The translations under genes and the position numbers were made by a program. A stretch of 64,000 bases of DNA. Origin: Candidatus Kuenenia stuttgartensis (GTDB lineage Bacteria; Planctomycetota; GCA-002687715; CAIWVZ01). The DNA is taken from NCBI GenBank assembly GCA_945860915.1, contig CAMARR010000001.1:413277-477276 (forward strand), in the 5' to 3' direction. Shown piece by piece: positions 23,725 to 33,229 of this stretch; position 1 is the first letter of the stretch; every line of letters starts with the position of its first letter. The notes under the pieces were generated by a model, which was not told where the DNA came from, searched no databases, and saw only the letters and a program-made list of their open reading frames with translations.

Positions 23725-24947
23725 ACCCACATTCCCTGCTGCGACGTAGAGAGTTTCTTGGACTGCTCGGGTGCGGGACATCTTGTCTCCTCGCCAAGGA
23801 TCCCTTTTCCCTTGGGGCCATTTGGAACCGCATTCAGATCGCGGACCCTGACCGAGTCCTCGTCCTTGTCCAGCTTTCTGGAGGAAACGATGGACTCTCA
23901 ATGATCGTCCCACATGCCGACGACATCTACTATCGCGTGCGGCCGGCGACTTCTATTGGAGCGGCCAGTGTTCTGAAGTTGAACGACTATGTCGGGCTTA
24001 ATCCGAAGTTGAGCGATCTTCGTCCGTTGCACGAAGGTGGACAACTCGCCGTGATTCAAGGGGTCGGATATCCGCAGCCGAACCGCTCTCATTTCGAGTC
24101 AATGGATATCTGGCATTCGGGCGACCTTCGTGGCCGGGACGCTGGTGAAGGATGGATTGGACGGTGGGCCGATGCCGTCGATGACAGCGCCTTCGACCCA
24201 AACACCGTCGTTCACGTCGGCGGCGACAAGCCATGGTCGCTTCATGCGCGGCGTCATGCAGCAATAGCATTCGCTAGACCTGAGTCCTTCACATGGGCGG
24301 GCACAGAGGACGAGCGAAAAGCGTTCGAAATGGTGGCAGAGTCACGTCCCGGAAACGGACGCGATAACGCTATTGAACGGATACGGAAATCGCTACGTGA
24401 CGCTCAGGTTTCTTCAGCATCGATTCGAGACTCAGCGGCACGGTACAAGCCCAAAGCCAAGTACCCCACCTCAACGCTCGCTCGCCAGCTGACAACGATT
24501 GCAGGACTGATCCACGGCGGAGTACGTGGGCGTGTCTACTCAGTTGGATTCGGCGGGTTTGATACTCACCAGGGGCAGCGCGGACGACACGACGGATTGA
24601 TGTCAACTCTCGGTGGTTCGCTAGCCGCGTTCCTGCAGGATCTGAAGTTGCAGGGCCTGGAACAGAGGGTGGTCGTGGTAACGTTCTCCGAATTCGGAAG
24701 GCGCGTCGCTGAGAACGGAAGCGCTGGCACGGACCACGGCACCGCCGGCCCCATGCTGGTGCTCGGCGCTCCCGTTAAGGGCGGAATCTATGGCACCCAT
24801 CCAAGTCTCGCCGACACGGACCGTGGTGATCTAAAGTTTTCAACAGACTTCCGTTCCGTCTACGGCACCCTCATCGACAGGTGGATCGGAGGTAGTTCGC
24901 GCGAGCTACTTGGTGGCCCGTTTGACGCGCTGGGATTCTTGGCTTAG
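23721..24947 (+). CDS. DUF1501 family protein with a Tat-like signal
   Basis: LLRRREFLGLLGCGTSCLL twin-arginine motif; LVLVQLSGGNDGLSMIVP...GGFDTHQGQ...VVTFSEFGRRVAENGSAGTDHGTAGPMLVLG; ATGA overlap with the DUF1800 gene. Confidence 0.93.
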   Translation: MNPHSLLRRREFLGLLGCGTSCLLAKDPFSLGAIWNRIQIADPDRVLVLVQLSGGNDGLSMIVPHADDIYYRVRPATSIGAASVLKLNDYVGLNPKLSDLRPLHEGGQLAVIQGVGYPQPNRSHFESMDIWHSGDLRGRDAGEGWIGRWADAVDDSAFDPNTVVHVGGDKPWSLHARRHAAIAFARPESFTWAGTEDERKAFEMVAESRPGNGRDNAIERIRKSLRDAQVSSASIRDSAARYKPKAKYPTSTLARQLTTIAGLIHGGVRGRVYSVGFGGFDTHQGQRGRHDGLMSTLGGSLAAFLQDLKLQGLEQRVVVVTFSEFGRRVAENGSAGTDHGTAGPMLVLGAPVKGGIYGTHPSLADTDRGDLKFSTDFRSVYGTLIDRWIGGSSRELLGGPFDALGFLA

Positions 24948-25357
24948 AGACTCGTTCGTACGAGAAGCCCACTAAGCGTCTCGAGAAGAGCCATGATGCG
25001 AAATGGCTTCTCGAGCGTCGCAACACCGAGTTGGTCCATGTGGGACTTAACCTCTCGTGGCAACTCGTCGCCTGACATCAGAATGCATCTGTGCGCGTAA
25101 TTCGGATCCGCCGCGCAAGCACCATCGATGATGGCAACACCCCCAGCACCAGGCAGATTCAGATCGCAGATGATCAAATCAGGTCGCTCGTGGATGATCG
25201 TTCGAAGCGCACCAATCGTATCTTCGGAAGTGACGACTACGGCACCTGCCGAGGTGACTGTTTCCTTGACCATTTCGCGGACATGAGGATCATCGTCGAC
25301 GACCAGAACTCCGACACCCTTCAAGCATTGCGGAATCATCAACGCACCTTTCGCCAT
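24944..25357 (-). CDS. Single-domain response regulator (CheY-like receiver)
   Basis: GVLVVDDDPHVREMVKETV...PDLIICDLNLPGAGGVAIID...LMSGD...LEKPF. Confidence 0.88.
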   Translation of the reverse strand: MAKGALMIPQCLKGVGVLVVDDDPHVREMVKETVTSAGAVVVTSEDTIGALRTIIHERPDLIICDLNLPGAGGVAIIDGACAADPNYAHRCILMSGDELPREVKSHMDQLGVATLEKPFRIMALLETLSGLLVRTSL

Positions 25358-25427
25358 TGAAGAACTACCCGTAGTTGATCGTCTTTACGGGGTTGTGCCG
25401 TTAAGATCGCCGCAGGAGCAGTTTCAC

Positions 25428-25805
25428 ATGGAGCGTTCTGAATTCGAGAAGATTGTGAGGGGCGTCTTCGACGAATTGCCGCCGATGTTTCGCGAACATC
25501 TCAAATCTGTAGAGCTCATCATTGAAGATTATCCCGACGATGAGCTCGTTCGAGACCTTGAATTGACCGACGACGATGCGCTTTACGGCATCTATGAAGG
25601 GATCCCAATCACCGAACTGCCGTCAGCGAGCGACGGCGAACTTGCTCCTGTCATGCCGACAATCCGTATATTCCAAAGAGAACTGGAGCTCGATTTCGAC
25701 GATCACGAGTCGCTACTCCATGAAGTCCGCGTCACCGTAATCCACGAAGTAGGACACCACTTTGGACTCGACGACGAAGAAATCGAGCGATTGGGGTTCG
25801 GCTAG
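25428..25805 (+). CDS. Zincin-like metallopeptidase family protein
   Basis: MERSEFEKIVRGVFDELPPMF...IRIFQRELEL...VRVTVIHEVGHHFGLDDEEIERLGFG; HEVGHHFGLDD motif. Confidence 0.85.
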   Translation: MERSEFEKIVRGVFDELPPMFREHLKSVELIIEDYPDDELVRDLELTDDDALYGIYEGIPITELPSASDGELAPVMPTIRIFQRELELDFDDHESLLHEVRVTVIHEVGHHFGLDDEEIERLGFG

Positions 25806-26578
25806 GGAACGACGAGAACGGCACCCTTCGCAAGAGCAACCACGCGCTCGCTAACGCTGCCCATGAGCAGCTCAGCGAAGAAACCCAACCCTCGACGGCC
25901 GACGGCAAAGACGTCTTGAACTCCATCACGAGCTCGGGTGCCAAACACCTCAAGGGGACTCCCGGCACACGCCGTGATCGGCACATTGCCCGCGGCTTTG
26001 ACACAGGCCAATGGAGGATCGCAACCCTCGTCAGTGACAGTCACCGCGGCGAAATGGGCCGCGGGCCATAGAGTCTTAGCCAAGGACAGGGCGCGGCTTG
26101 CCGACGGAGACTCATCGAGCGCCGCAAGAACCCCGAGTGGGCGGTCCGTTGGTGGTTCCCCATGAACAACCAAGGTCGCAACTTTCGCTCGACGCACGAT
26201 GTGCGCCGAATTCGAACCTAGAATAAGGTGCCCGATTCGGCCCATCTCTCGACGCGCCACGATAATGAGATCCGCTTGCCAAGACTCTGCCTCGCGAAGG
26301 ACCATGTCGGCGGGAATCGCATGGTCGACAACAAAACTCGCGGTCACACCGGATGCCTTGAGTGAATCACACGCCGCTTTGGCGCGCTCGGATTGAGCCG
26401 CCATAGCAGCTTCGAACATCCGGGCTACTTCGGTGACCCCTTCATAGGTCGCGATCGGAAAAGTCGAAACGGCATGCACGAGCCTAATCTCACCGCCGAG
26501 GCGTGCCACAAGGTCCTTCGCCCACACAACAGCTGCCGCAGATCCCGGCGTATCAGACCATCCCACGATGACCTTCAT
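25802..26578 (-). CDS. Tandem-domain universal stress protein
   Basis: KVIVGWSDTPGSAAAVVWAKDL...ADLIIVARREMGRIGHLILGSNSAHIVRRAKVATLVVHG, then a second domain GVLAALDESPSASRALSLAKTL...FAVGRRGLGFFAELLMGSVSERVVALAKGAVLVVP. Confidence 0.87.
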   Translation of the reverse strand: MKVIVGWSDTPGSAAAVVWAKDLVARLGGEIRLVHAVSTFPIATYEGVTEVARMFEAAMAAQSERAKAACDSLKASGVTASFVVDHAIPADMVLREAESWQADLIIVARREMGRIGHLILGSNSAHIVRRAKVATLVVHGEPPTDRPLGVLAALDESPSASRALSLAKTLWPAAHFAAVTVTDEGCDPPLACVKAAGNVPITACAGSPLEVFGTRARDGVQDVFAVGRRGLGFFAELLMGSVSERVVALAKGAVLVVP

Positions 26579-26687
26579 GACAGTTCCCTTCGCGCCCGCA
26601 TTGGAAGCGCAAGAACATTGTACTTAGATCCTTTGCCTATGGGAGGGGCACCCTTCCGAGCGGTCCCGGTTTCTGTCACCCTGACAC

Positions 26688-27986
26688 ATGACGGCGACCG
26701 TTGCAGGCCGCGGGATTCCTCCCCCACACCGACCCTATGAAGCGCTGGCAATTCCGGCATTCCGTCGCTACTTGGCCGGCCTGTTTCTGATCACGCTTGC
26801 ATGGGGAGTCCAAGCGGTAGTGGTGGGTTGGCAGGTGCACGAATTGACCGGAGACCCTTACGCACTCGGACTCGTCGGTCTCTGCGAATTCTTGCCATCG
26901 TTTCTGATCACTCCCGTCGCTGGAACCCTCGCTGACCGGATGTGTCGCCGCAAGCTCGCCCTCTATGGCGCAATCGGGCTTTTCGTGGTGAGTCTCTGTC
27001 TTGTCGCTGTCTCACTCGCCTCACGTGGCATATCGGCAAACGACGACGGGCCGGCTGTCGCCCAGTGGATCTACGGCGCGCTCTTGGCGGCAGGGTTGAT
27101 TCGTGGCTTAACAACTCCAGCTCGGTCAGCACTGGGTTCTGAGGTAGTTCCTCGCGAGATGCTCGCAACCGCCATATCGCTCCGTACGTCGATGTGGCAG
27201 ATCGGCGCCGTAATTGGGCCAGCGCTTGGTGGACTCACTTACAGCCTCGGCGGAGCGACCGCTGCCTATCTCCTTGACGGCGCTTTGATCGTTGGCGCAG
27301 CAATTGCATTCGGGATGATTCGCGTTCTGCCCAAAGTCCGAGTGGCTTCAGTCACCGAGCCTTTCTTCGCAGGCATCAAGGACGGCTGGAAGGTCCTTCG
27401 CGAGCGAAAGGAAATCCTCGCTGCCCTCACACTCGATCTGGTTGCGGTGCTATTCGGTGGCGCAGTCGCGTTGCTTCCAGTATTCGCCAAAGACATCCTC
27501 CACGCTGGGCCCGGCACTCTCGGATTGCTGCGATCCGCCCCGTCGCTCGGTGCCGTAACGATGGCTATTTTCATTACCCATTTGCCGCCATTTGAGCGTG
27601 CGGGCCGGGCCATGTTGATTTCTGTCGCAGGCTTCGGCATCGCAACCATCGGCTTTGCGCTATCAACCGAGATTTGGCTCTCAGGTATCTTCCTTGCCCT
27701 AACTGGAGCATGTGACTACATCAGTGTTGTGGTCAGACACACCTTGGTTCAAGTTCGCACGCCCCCTGAAATGCTTGGGCGTGTCACCGCTCTGAACGCA
27801 CTTTTTATCGGTTCCTCCAACGAACTCGGAGCCTTTGAATCCGGCTTGGCAGCCCGGCTCATGGGAACCGTCCCATCTGTCATTTTCGGCGGCGCGATGA
27901 CACTTGCGACTGTGACAGTCGCTGCGGTCTCTTGCCCACCCCTTCGAAGGCTTGGTCGCTTGCGGGACGTCCGCCCCAACGACTAG
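26688..27986 (+). CDS. MFS transporter (EntS-like)
   Basis: FRRYLAGLFLITLAWGVQAVVVGWQVHELTGDPYALGLVGLCEFLPSFLITPVAGTLADRMCRRKLAL; multiple TM segments. Confidence 0.88.
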   Translation: MTATVAGRGIPPPHRPYEALAIPAFRRYLAGLFLITLAWGVQAVVVGWQVHELTGDPYALGLVGLCEFLPSFLITPVAGTLADRMCRRKLALYGAIGLFVVSLCLVAVSLASRGISANDDGPAVAQWIYGALLAAGLIRGLTTPARSALGSEVVPREMLATAISLRTSMWQIGAVIGPALGGLTYSLGGATAAYLLDGALIVGAAIAFGMIRVLPKVRVASVTEPFFAGIKDGWKVLRERKEILAALTLDLVAVLFGGAVALLPVFAKDILHAGPGTLGLLRSAPSLGAVTMAIFITHLPPFERAGRAMLISVAGFGIATIGFALSTEIWLSGIFLALTGACDYISVVVRHTLVQVRTPPEMLGRVTALNALFIGSSNELGAFESGLAARLMGTVPSVIFGGAMTLATVTVAAVSCPPLRRLGRLRDVRPND

Positions 27987-28045
27987 ACGCGAATTTGTTT
28001 GCAATTCCGACCCACTTCGGTTCTCATGGACATCGAGGTACTCCA

Positions 28046-28531
28046 ATGAATCGTGCCCCTGCCCTGCTCATCATGACTCTGGTTGTTTCGACTGCACGAG
28101 CGCAGGTAGGTCCATCGCTTACTGCAGTTGGTTCAGGATGTCCTACCGCAGCCGCTCTGATCCCCGGACTTTGGGCCAACTCGCTTCCTTGGATTGGTAA
28201 CCAAAACTTCCAGATTACTTGTTCAAACGTCCCGACAGGAACAGGTTGCTTGCTGTTCGGCGCGATAGGACCCGCTAGCCCACCGTTCAACATTGGCAAC
28301 AACTGCAACGTCTACCTGGATCCGCTGAGCATGGTGGGCCTAATCGACCTCGGAATCTCGCCGCTTGGCCCGATCTTCCCAGACCCTTTCGGCAGCGCAG
28401 CGTTCGCTCTTCCGATTCCGATCAGCCCCCCTCTCGCGGGGTTGACGCTGTCATTCCAAGCCGTGGTATTGAATCCTGCGGGCCCGCATGGTCTTTCACT
28501 TTCAAACGCAGTGGAAGTCCGCTTCAACTGA
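28046..28531 (+). CDS. Secreted beta-sandwich-like protein of unknown function
   Basis: Signal peptide MNRAPALLIMTLVVSTARA|Q; paired Cys; GLTLSFQAVVLNPAGPHGLSLSNAVEVRFN C-terminus. Confidence 0.7.
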   Translation: MNRAPALLIMTLVVSTARAQVGPSLTAVGSGCPTAAALIPGLWANSLPWIGNQNFQITCSNVPTGTGCLLFGAIGPASPPFNIGNNCNVYLDPLSMVGLIDLGISPLGPIFPDPFGSAAFALPIPISPPLAGLTLSFQAVVLNPAGPHGLSLSNAVEVRFN

Positions 28532-28679
28532 CGGCGCGTCGCCTCCGCCCCCTGCGGCAGATAAGCCGCGGATGCGGCAGGCCTTGAGTACTCAGCGCCA
28601 TCTAGTCGATGACCGCAGGTGCTCTCCAACGGCAATGTCGGACAAGAAGCCAACGCGTTCGACCGGAACAGCAGCATCA

Positions 28680-28721
28680 TGCTTTACGCTCACGAACGCA
28701 GTCGATCTCATTCTGAACTGA
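28680..28721 (+). pseudogene. Possible decayed C-terminal fragment of a paralogue of the 28046 gene
   Basis: In-frame ...SCFTLTNAVDLILN-stop resembles HGLSLSNAVEVRFN-stop of the gene just upstream; no intact ORF precedes it. Confidence 0.3.
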
Positions 28722-28749
28722 ACGCGACAGTCGGCAGATTCCGCCAGCA

Positions 28750-28787
28750 CAAAGAAAGAACCCGCTCGGCTTGCACCGCGCGGGTTC
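28750..28787 (-). terminator. Rho-independent terminator of tRNA-Arg
   Basis: Minus strand GAACCCGC...GCGGGTTC followed by TTTCTTT. Confidence 0.75.
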
Positions 28788-28796
28788 ATGTTGAAG

Positions 28797-28870
28797 CGCA
28801 CCCAGGAGGATTCGAACCTCCAACCTCCTGATCCGTAGTCAGGTGCTCTATCCAGTTGAGCTATGGGTGC
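28797..28870 (-). tRNA. tRNA-Arg(ACG)
   Basis: Minus strand GCACCCATAGCTCAACTGGATAGAGCACCTGACTACGGATCAGGAGGTTGGAGGTTCGAATCCTCCTGGGTGCG; anticodon loop CTACGGA. Confidence 0.96.
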
Positions 28871-29006
28871 TTGGACGAGGGCGAAATTACGCAACCAACT
28901 AACCCCCGTCAAGGGATTAGAACTGCGCGTTGCCTAGCCGAACGTCGCCAAACCATGATGTCGCGACGAATCGGAGCGAATCGTGCTAGTCCCACCGGAT
29001 CGCCGA

Positions 29007-29636
29007 TCAGCGAGGATCCCGGTACTTGAGCCACATTTGCAGATAGACAATCGGTCCAGGAATCTGCCCGACAATCAACGGTAAATCTCCCTTATGTACG
29101 GAGTAGGAAAGCATCAGTAACCCTCCGAGGATGCTGATCGCGAAGAAAGGCCGAGGCATTGCCACCGCCCCCGCATTCTCGGTTGCAATCCACTGCAGGA
29201 TGAAGCGCGACTGCCAAATGAACTGGCCGACGATCCCAATGGCAAGCCAATGAAGGAGCTCCTGATCCCAGGACTGCCGGATCTTAGGATCAGACAACAG
29301 CGCGGCAACCAGCGTGCCTACGAGCGCCAGTGTGAGGAGAAGCACCGCGTACCGCGGAAGCCCACGTCCCGGTTGAGAATCCAACCGGAGGTTCCGGGCG
29401 TAGATGACCAAAGTGGACGCATATCCCGCTGCAAAAACCACGTCTCTGACTTTGAGCCACGCGTAGGCCACACCCAGTACCGCACCGAAGATAGATAGGA
29501 CCCAAAAAGAGCGCGGCGTGACGATCCGCCCCCCCGCCCTTCGCGTATGCCACCATTGCAGGGCCATACGACCGAAGAAGAACCCTTGCGACATCCAACC
29601 AACTGCAGCTAGCCCCAGCGCGCGGTCGTCAACCAT
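29007..29636 (-). CDS. Membrane protein with two copies of the lipid-A-disaccharide synthase N-terminal (LAB_N) domain
   Basis: Copy 1 GWMSQGFFFGRMALQWWHTRRAGGRIVTPRSFWVLSIFGAVLGVAYAWLKVRDVVF; copy 2 GIVGQFIWQSRFILQWIATENAGAVAMPRPFFAISILGGLLMLSYSVHKGDLPLIVGQIPGPIVYLQMWLKYR. Confidence 0.85.
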   Translation of the reverse strand: MVDDRALGLAAVGWMSQGFFFGRMALQWWHTRRAGGRIVTPRSFWVLSIFGAVLGVAYAWLKVRDVVFAAGYASTLVIYARNLRLDSQPGRGLPRYAVLLLTLALVGTLVAALLSDPKIRQSWDQELLHWLAIGIVGQFIWQSRFILQWIATENAGAVAMPRPFFAISILGGLLMLSYSVHKGDLPLIVGQIPGPIVYLQMWLKYRDPR

Positions 29637-30444
29637 CACGAGGGCCACCCAAATCACGCAATGGACGCTCCAATGTCGGCGACTCTCGGCAGCCACGAGA
29701 GGTGCGTCCTATCGCGCCCCCGTCAGCTCGAATTTCCTCCACTTGATAGCGAAAGTGTCGAGCCTGCATCCACCTGACCACAAGGCAGTCGCGAAGCGAG
29801 CGGAATACTCGGTTCCACACGCCATACTTGCTGACACCCGAGACTCTCGGCCTGTGACTCACGATGACCTCAACGGAACGAAAGCCCTCGAGATGCGCGA
29901 GCGTAATGAAGAAACGATGAGATCCCGTAAACAGCGGAATTCGGTCAGCGATCTCGCGACGAAACACCTTGAGTGGACATCCTGTATCGACTATTGACTC
30001 GCCCGTTAGTCGATTCCTCACACTGTTCGCTATGCGAGTCGAGACGAGCTTGAGCCATCCGTCGCGTCGCTTCTCCCGTCTTCCATAGACGAAATCAACT
30101 TCGGTCTTTCGGACGATAGCCAACATTTTCTCGAGGTCCGCGGGGTTGATCTGGAGATCACCGTCCATCGTGGCGATCCACGGCGCTCTCGCCGCGCGAA
30201 AACCTGCGTCGAATGCAGCGGTTTGCCCGGTGTTCACTGCGAGTCTAAGGTAACGAACTCGGGGAAATCTCGCTTGCACGCTCACGATCACACGATGCGT
30301 TCCATCGATCGAACCATCGTTGACTAGAATGATCTCTGAGTCAGGTGCGAAGGACGTGAGGGTCGCATCTAGCTCTTCAAGAAGGGGTAGGACGTTTCCC
30401 TCTTCGTTGTATACAGGGATTACTACAGAGAGCTCAAGGTTCAT
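29629..30444 (-). CDS. Family 2 glycosyltransferase (dolichyl-phosphate mannosyltransferase-like)
   Basis: MNLELSVVIPVYNEEGNVLPLLEELDATL...IILVNDGSIDGTHRV...WIATMDGDLQINPADLEKML...VDTGCPLKVFRRE. Confidence 0.9.
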   Translation of the reverse strand: MNLELSVVIPVYNEEGNVLPLLEELDATLTSFAPDSEIILVNDGSIDGTHRVIVSVQARFPRVRYLRLAVNTGQTAAFDAGFRAARAPWIATMDGDLQINPADLEKMLAIVRKTEVDFVYGRREKRRDGWLKLVSTRIANSVRNRLTGESIVDTGCPLKVFRREIADRIPLFTGSHRFFITLAHLEGFRSVEVIVSHRPRVSGVSKYGVWNRVFRSLRDCLVVRWMQARHFRYQVEEIRADGGAIGRTSRGCRESPTLERPLRDLGGPRDG

Positions 30445-30497
30445 GTCCGAATCCTACTCAGGATCGGACGTGAACGCGACGCACGCAACTCGACGAA

Positions 30498-31964
30498 TCA
30501 ACGATCTCGCCACCAGTTCCCCTTAAGAGGCGTCGACCGATCTGTCGGAATGTGATTGAAGAAGGAGGATTTGTCCTTCTCATAGACCACTCTCCCATTC
30601 ACCAAGACGATCTCCGCGAACGAACGGTAGTCCAAAGGCTCACGATCCATCACGAGGATGTCCGCGTCCTTACCGATGTCCAGACTGCCCACTCGGTCAT
30701 CGATCTTCAAAAGCCGCGCGGGGTTCAACGTGATTGAAGCCAGTCCCGCAGCATCCGAAGCGCCTCCGCGAATTGCATAGCACGCCTCAATAGGTAGAGC
30801 CATCAGATCGCGCCCAGGCAAACCGTCTGTCGAAATGGTCGGCGACAACGGCTGAACTGCAAACGTGTAGCCAGCCTTCTCCAAAGACGCGGCGTTATAC
30901 GGTCGCCATCCCGACGGTTCTGTCAAGAGCCGATTCCGAGGCTCCGCACCGTCTGCTGGACGTTGACGCGGATTGAGCATGAAGGTGAGCCGCCCACGGG
31001 CAAGATCCGGTAGTGAAGCCCAAGCCTCTGTGGCGTCCGTCACCGTAATCGGCAGGTTGAATTCCTCCGAGAGGCGTGCGACGTCAGCGAGCTCAGTGCG
31101 TGTCGAGGCACGAACAAATACAGGCACTTCACCGTCAAGTGCCTTGACGAAGTTCATGGTGTTCTCGTCCGCCGTCGGGGCCTTCCCCGCTTTCGCTGGG
31201 TCGGCAACGAAGGCCGCACGCGCCTTCCGAAACTCAACGGCACGTTTGAGGAGGTCGCGCGTCTGCTGCTTGCCACTCTGGTCGGATGGGGCCGCAGGCG
31301 CAATTGGGTCGCCTCCAAACGGGCTGCGCAGGGGCTCAGTCGTCCCATATTGCACCCAAAGGACAGCGCGATCACGTATCCCAAGACCGTCGATCGAACC
31401 GTAAGTGTGCTTACCGATAAACCCGGCGAGGGTCCCGGTTGGGGTCGGGGAACCACCCTCCATGGCAGTGGTGATTCCCGACGCCAAGGCCATCTGCATT
31501 CTGATGTTGTAGGGATCGGCTTGGTCGGCTGCCGACTCGTCACCACGTGCCATGAAGCCGCCGCCGAAAGTCTGCAGCGCCCGCATCGCGATGAATCCAG
31601 GCGAAAGGTGCTTACCCTTGCCGTCGATGATCTTCGCACCTTCTGGGATCGGAATATCGCGCCCCACGTCGAGTATTTTGCCCTCAAAGATCAAGATCGT
31701 GCCGCGGCGTATTACCGGCGCCGAAACGGGCCAAATAGTCGCATCCACAATCGCAGTAAAGGGGCTGTCCGTCGGACGAGATTCAGCCTTCGCTTGCGAT
31801 GACGTACTCTCCGCGTTCCGCCTACGCCGGGGTCGCGATGCGGGCTTCGAATCCGATGCGGGCGCGGTTTCCGGATTCGATTCGGGCAACGGAGCCGGAG
31901 GATCTTGGGCAAAAGCCAACATCCCTAAGAGGCCGGCAATCATGAGCAACGACGGACGCATCAT
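30498..31964 (-). CDS. Secreted amidohydrolase-like protein, metal-ligand His motifs lost
   Basis: Signal peptide to FA|Q; barrel-entry strand reads LSPGFIAMRALQ (no HxH); VFVRAST and VTDATEAW in place of HAH/EHG; conserved tail ITLNPARLLKIDDRVGSLDIGKDADILVMDREPL. Confidence 0.85.
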   Translation of the reverse strand: MMRPSLLMIAGLLGMLAFAQDPPAPLPESNPETAPASDSKPASRPRRRRNAESTSSQAKAESRPTDSPFTAIVDATIWPVSAPVIRRGTILIFEGKILDVGRDIPIPEGAKIIDGKGKHLSPGFIAMRALQTFGGGFMARGDESAADQADPYNIRMQMALASGITTAMEGGSPTPTGTLAGFIGKHTYGSIDGLGIRDRAVLWVQYGTTEPLRSPFGGDPIAPAAPSDQSGKQQTRDLLKRAVEFRKARAAFVADPAKAGKAPTADENTMNFVKALDGEVPVFVRASTRTELADVARLSEEFNLPITVTDATEAWASLPDLARGRLTFMLNPRQRPADGAEPRNRLLTEPSGWRPYNAASLEKAGYTFAVQPLSPTISTDGLPGRDLMALPIEACYAIRGGASDAAGLASITLNPARLLKIDDRVGSLDIGKDADILVMDREPLDYRSFAEIVLVNGRVVYEKDKSSFFNHIPTDRSTPLKGNWWRDR

Positions 31965-33229
31965 GGAGCCTCCTCAGAATCATGCACAACGGTTCCCGCA
32001 ACCATCACTCGCAGCAATCGCGACGACGGGGCAAATGGATCACCCGACCAAACAAGCAAGTCAGCGGACTTCCCAGCGCCCAAGGACCCGACTTCGCCCT
32101 GAATTCCCAGAATTTCCGCAGGCGTCAAAGTCACCGACCTTAAAACATCGTCTCGGGAAACCCCTCGACGCACGACCTCAGCAAGGTGGTAAGCGAATCC
32201 AGTGAAGGCAGGTGCCGGATTCTCAGGGACCAGCGCAACGGGAATACCGGCATCGAAAAACCTGACTGCCGTCGGAATTTCAATATCTGTATCGGCGCGA
32301 AGAACCGAGGCGGTTGGAAGTATCACCGGCACTCCGAGTTCCTTTACCAAATCGAGGGACCTCCAGCAGTCCGGTCCCAAAAGCAGGATGGGTCGAAATG
32401 CCGGGAATTCCTTCAAGATTGGCATCATGTGCAACAATCCGTGTGGAGCTCGAATCCCAAGGATGCCAGGGAGACGCTTCTCCAAGACATCCACGAGTGG
32501 AGACAATTTGGGATCCTTCGCGGCCTCACTTGGCTTCGACTCGGCCCCCTTAGATTCCGACGGAGCCGACTCCGAACTCTCCGGTTTCGATTCTGCTTTT
32601 GTCGACTTCTTAGGCTTGGCCGCATCCTCGCGAGCCTTAGTGGCTTTACCAAGGGCCTCGCGGAAGAACTTCTTTGATGAAGTCTTGGGATCGAATCCCA
32701 TTGCAAGGCAGGAACCGGATCCCGCGAGGATATCGTCAGCACGCGGATCACGATTCTGCTTGCGCGCAGGATGAACGAATGCGCCCTGCCCCGCGAACCC
32801 GCCACCCATCGAAACCACATTCAAACGGGTAAACCCGGCCTTGGCGGCAGCCGTGATCACTTCCCAAGACATGGGCTTCACATCGGTCGCTATCTGGCGA
32901 TCCGCCGAATTACTCGCTCCGCTGAAGTCGCCCGTTGGCATACCGAACGCGGCGGCATACGCATGAATGAAACCGGGCGTCACATGCCATGTCGGGTTCT
33001 CAAGCAAGTCGGCAGTTTCGGGAATCTCTACCTCGGCCGCCGATCCGACGCGAGTGATCTTCCCGTTTTCAAGGAGGATCACTGCATCGTCGATGGGCTT
33101 CCCCGAGACAGTCCATGCACGGCCCACATGGAGCGCCAGCATGCGCTCCTGTGCCGCAACGGATCCCGCCACGCATGCGACAAACAGAGCCACTATTGCA
33201 AGTCGCCCCACCTTAGAACCTGATGCCAT
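31961..33229 (-). CDS. Secreted amidohydrolase-like protein, metal-ligand motifs lost, Lys/Ser/Glu-rich insert
   Basis: Signal peptide to AA|Q; VTPGFIHAYAAAFG; insert KPKKSTKAESKPESSESAPSESKGAESKPSEAAK; tail VTLTPAEILGIQGEVGSLGAGKSADLLVWSGDPF. Confidence 0.82.
   Translation of the reverse strand: MASGSKVGRLAIVALFVACVAGSVAAQERMLALHVGRAWTVSGKPIDDAVILLENGKITRVGSAAEVEIPETADLLENPTWHVTPGFIHAYAAAFGMPTGDFSGASNSADRQIATDVKPMSWEVITAAAKAGFTRLNVVSMGGGFAGQGAFVHPARKQNRDPRADDILAGSGSCLAMGFDPKTSSKKFFREALGKATKAREDAAKPKKSTKAESKPESSESAPSESKGAESKPSEAAKDPKLSPLVDVLEKRLPGILGIRAPHGLLHMMPILKEFPAFRPILLLGPDCWRSLDLVKELGVPVILPTASVLRADTDIEIPTAVRFFDAGIPVALVPENPAPAFTGFAYHLAEVVRRGVSRDDVLRSVTLTPAEILGIQGEVGSLGAGKSADLLVWSGDPFAPSSRLLRVMVAGTVVHDSEEAP

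Noticed and set aside
31961-33229. Lys/Ser/Glu-rich stretch as evidence of frameshift or sequencing error
   Set aside because: The frame stays open on both sides with conserved amidohydrolase-like sequence resuming after it; it fits a genuine linker insert.
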